From positions 92,091,152 to 92,155,151 of the forward strand of contig NC_067285.1 of the NCBI RefSeq assembly GCF_020740795.1: 64,000 nucleotides of DNA. The letters are read 5' to 3'. How positions within the stretch are numbered: position 1 is the stretch's first letter; the number at the start of each line of letters is the position of its first letter. The notes under the pieces are model-generated. The model searched no databases. It saw only the letters and a list, made by a program, of their open reading frames with translations, and was not told the DNA's origin. The stretch comes from Apus apus. Its lineage: Eukaryota > Chordata > Aves > Apodiformes > Apodidae. A program made the position numbers and the translations under genes. Of this stretch, positions 60,573-64,000 are shown piece by piece.

Positions 60573-61933
60573 TTTGATCTCAAAATAGAAAATGAGGTTC
60601 CTTGTACCAATAATTAAGCACCTCATATTAGCTACTATATTTGAAAAAGAGGATTATATCTGACATCATTTTGATTTATTCATTGCTGTAGTAACAGTAA
60701 TCTTACCATCATCAGAGAGGAACTCTAATATAAACTCTCTAATCCTTTCAGATGGTATCTCACAGACGCCATGATGGAGGTTTCTCTAAGGCACTCTTGT
60801 GCCATCACTGCTGCATTACTTACTGCAGGTGAAGTGTTTAAAGGGTTTCCAGTTTTTCTGGATGGTGTCATAGGGAAAAAAAACAGCCTCCAGGACAAGC
60901 TCCCTAGCAACTGTTCCTTGACATGTTCAGAGTTGCGTCTCTTTTATTACTTTCTGTAAGTTTATGAGATGTAATTCTATGTTAGCTTTAAGTTACAAAC
61001 AGCTTTTTACTTCCTCCTATGGATTAGTAGTTTGAGGAAAGGAACAAAGTTTTCATATAAAAAAGCCAAGCTTTATTCAAAGGGATACTGTAAGCACTCA
61101 CAAAGCAATGCAAAATTAAAAAACTTGCTTTCTTCCTTGTGATCAATATACAAAAAATACATCAGAATTATCCACATTATACTTTTTCCTTGTCTATGTT
61201 TTTAATGTTTCAATGTTTTTTTAATGCAACAGAGAAACCATTCTGTGACACAGTGAGTGAATGCAGTATAATAATTTAATTTAATTTTCTTGTATAGTAA
61301 GACCATGGACTCAAAATGTTGCGAATACTTTGTTAAGGACGTGATTTTTTTTGTACACTGAAATCTGAGCCTTGGGTAATATACAAATGCCTGCTTTAAA
61401 AATTATAACTGTCAGTGTTTAATAATCTTCTTTTGAAATAGTTATTAAGTTAGAAGTAGGGTATCTGACTTGGGACAGCCCTAAGCACTTGTTTGACTCT
61501 TAAAGAGCATTCTTGTATGCTGATAGCAGGCAAAATGTGTATTTCCTCTGCAAATCCTGTTCATTGAAATCTAGCAAAGGCATAATAGCAGGGCAGGAGA
61601 GCCTGAGCTATCCCTAGTCCAGCATCAGGGAAGGCAAGAGCAATGTGTACAACTGTCCCACTAACCACAACCAGTCATGAATGACTACAATCCACTTGCT
61701 TCAGGTGTTACCAAAGAGCGTCATCAACGCAGGAGTCATGACCCGATGTGTTCCTTGGTGTTTTGCAACTGCTTCCTCCACCATGTATGGGAAAGGAGCA
61801 TCACAGCACCAGGTGCTCAAGTGCCAACAAGAATTTAGCAGCTAATTCAGAGGCAGCAGCAAGTGCCTAGCCCTGGGGACCACCCACCACTGTACCTGAT
61901 AGGGAATTTTGTAAGGATGTGACTATGACTTAC

Positions 61934-62137
61934 TGTATTCTGGTAGTTCTTCAGCATTTCAGATTTTGGTCTGAGGTAATATGCTGGTGGCACTGCATTC
62001 TCATCCCTGCAGTACCACTCTTCTAAAATCCTTGTCTCTAGCTTGGCCTCTACAGCAGCATCCAGGATCATTTCAAATTCTGCTGACTCAACTTCCCCCG
62101 GTATTCGGATGTTCCCGTACTTCTCTCCCAATAGGCC
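61934..62137 (-). CDS. NWD2: NWD2 exon (204 nt), DUF4062-like N-terminal region
   Basis: Starts after acceptor CAAATATACAG (AG at 62139-62138) with GLLGEKYGNIRIPGEVESAE and runs through ILEEWYCRDENAVPPAYYLR to YQNT, 68 codons, phase 0 at both ends. The GLLGEKYG motif is characteristic of the conserved N-terminal module of NWD1/NWD2 and TEP1-like NTPases that precedes the NACHT domain (from memory). This is the most 5' NWD2 exon in the window; about 118 residues would be missing if the protein is as long as in human (about 1,742). They must lie beyond 64000 on the right. Confidence 0.93.
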
Positions 62138-64000
62138 CTGTATATTTGCAAGGAATTAGGGATTAAATTATTCTTTTTAGTTATGCAAAAAAACTCCTCA
62201 GGATCTGAATTTCGTAAAAAATAGTGTGGTAATAGTTTAATGACTTTGAAATTACTAGGAAGGGAAGCAGATACAGTGTAAGATGAATTACTGTTGAGGC
62301 TACTGTACTGAGCTGCATCCTACGATGGGGACTTGGTAAAATTGCAAGTAGATTAATTGTCTTTCTTAATATTAACTGCTAATAAAAATACACAGGCATT
62401 CAAAAGAAGAAATTAAAAAAATACCCAACATATTTTCTTATTATAGTACTGACTTGTGTATTTTTGATTCCCATTAGTCACAGGTTGGCATTCATCTGAT
62501 ATGCAAAAGCTAACATAGAAATCTTTTTCTCTGGACTCAGGATAAGAATGCATCTCTGGATTCTTTACTTCTTGGCTTTATTCTTAGTTTCCACAGTAAT
62601 GGAACAAAAGACTTCATGTTCTATTTGATTAAATTTCATATTATGTTAAGCACAGCTCGTATTGGTATTATTATAATGTGGCTTATACTAGTAATACCAC
62701 AGATCAATGTTGCAGAACCACAAACAGCAGCTTGTGTCTCATAGCACCTTGTTGCAAAAATGTTCAATGTCTTGCCCTGGTAGTTGTCCACTGAATGAAC
62801 AAGGGAAAACAGTTTTGATCAAATACCAAATAGAAATGTTGGTACTTAAATGCACCTATTTGGTATGCACACAAAGGATTGTGGAAGTCAATTCTTAAAC
62901 TGTGGCACAGGAGATTTTTCACCTTCAAAACTGAGGATTAAAATATTGGTTATGAAGCTCTGAACAAATTTTTTTAAAAGTTTGCTGTCCATAACTATTT
63001 TATTTTAAAAGTATTGGGAAAAGCTTTATAGAAGATAGAGTTACAGGACATTCCTGCATTATTTCAACAAAATTTTTCAAATTTATGATCATCAGCTTAA
63101 TGCTGCATTCAAATCTTAGTCCATAGAAATGAGTGAGGACTCTTACTTCCTTTAAAGTAGGGGTTTTTATTTCTTTCCTCATTTAAATGTATTCATTAAA
63201 GATTCTGAGTTAATGAGAAGATGTTCTTAATGTGGAGAGAAAGCAACAGTGTCAGCATCTTGATTTGAATCAGAAAGATATCTTAGTAAAGTAATGCTAA
63301 TGCAAATACAGTAGTACCTTAAAAATGTAAATGACTTTGTTTGTAAATAATAAAAATCTAAATATTCATTATTTTAAAAGCACTCACCATAATGAGAAGC
63401 TGTTTGAACCTTTTCTAGCTGTAACTAAACTCTGAAAATCAAGAAGCCTGCTTCACTTGATTATAAAAGCATGAGGTGGCAGACCTCTTTTCTGAATCCA
63501 GTTGTGTTGGCAGAGGGTACTCAAGCAGCTCACCACGCTGGATGCTGAAGCCTCAGAGCAGAAACATCAGGGCAGCGCACATGAATGCTTCCAAACCTCT
63601 TTCAGGCAAAACCACCTCAGTTTTGACCTCAGCTCAGAGCATACTTCCCATTGTGTAAACTAACCTAGCTGATTTTTGCCTGGAGCAGATTATGAAGAGT
63701 TCACAGGAACTACAGTGCTGGCTCTGATGAAGAGCAGTTGGCATCCTACAGCAGAGGAGTAGTGACAAAGAGCTGGTGGACAGAAGCAAGCTGATGTCTG
63801 TCCACTGCTTAGGAGAAATGAAAGAATTGTGATAGTTCATATAGTCCAGGCTTCAGTTTCTGACAAGTTCTAGCACCCAAGTCCTTCAAGAAACTGCTTC
63901 AAGAGAGAGGCATTAGGGGAAGATGGGTTTGCCTGGCTGCCCATTCACATCTCCCAGTAGCTTCATTTAGGGTACACATCAAGGAGACAGAATAAAGGAA
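62138..64000 (-). other. NWD2: Start of the next upstream NWD2 intron
   Basis: I searched both strands for the missing N-terminal NWD2 exons and found none. The small frames here (62707-62898, 63000-63182, 63476-63840) do not resemble NWD2. The sequence is AT-rich without recognisable transposons. Confidence 0.7.

Larger units (their letters stand above)
60212..61933 (-). other. NWD2: NWD2 intron, 1,722 bp, phase 0
   Basis: Donor AATACA|GTAAGTCA at 61934/61933, a near-consensus site. Contains an AAAT/AAAC simple repeat (60331-60361) and an (AAT)n repeat (60549-60572). No nested gene seen. Confidence 0.9.

Noticed and set aside
1-64000. CRISPR arrays, operons, prokaryotic-type systems, tRNA or rRNA genes
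   Set aside because: Nothing of the kind is present; all structure seen is that of a vertebrate chromosome.

Overview
The window is nuclear DNA from a bird. It has intron-split vertebrate genes and several CR1 LINE 3' ends carrying the avian ATTCTATG-type terminal repeats. It also has two ERVL-like solo LTRs and no primate or rodent repeats. The lineage below Aves cannot be settled by eye; the LTR families suggest a neoavian bird (inference). The interval is syntenic with human 4p14, where the order is NWD2, C4orf19/PGCKA1, RELL1.

Layout. At 118-146 (+) lies a tentative last coding exon of RELL1, with its 3'UTR running rightward. At 4948-7021 (-) are the two coding exons of PGCKA1 (C4orf19), including a 32-nt coding exon that carries the MGCRCC start. 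From about 7.0 to 53.7 kb the DNA is non-coding: a probable long 5' intron of PGCKA1 plus intergenic DNA, with CR1 fragments, two LTRs (30269-30963 and 38932-39961, the latter with a clean 5-bp target duplication), simple repeats and chance ORFs. At 53714-62137 (-) are the last four coding exons of NWD2, a NACHT/WD-repeat protein. They give 1,624 codons of intact frame, and only about the first 120 residues lie beyond the right edge.

NWD2 and PGCKA1 are co-oriented on the minus strand; PGCKA1 and RELL1 converge tail to tail. I see no operon-like cooperation, no RNA gene, no CRISPR and no recognisable novel multi-gene system. The observations most worth checking are an in-frame upstream exon candidate for PGCKA1 at 47188-47243, an anonymous signal-anchor-like ORF at 21808-21979, and a genomic A30 tract placed exactly where the NWD2 transcript should be cleaved.
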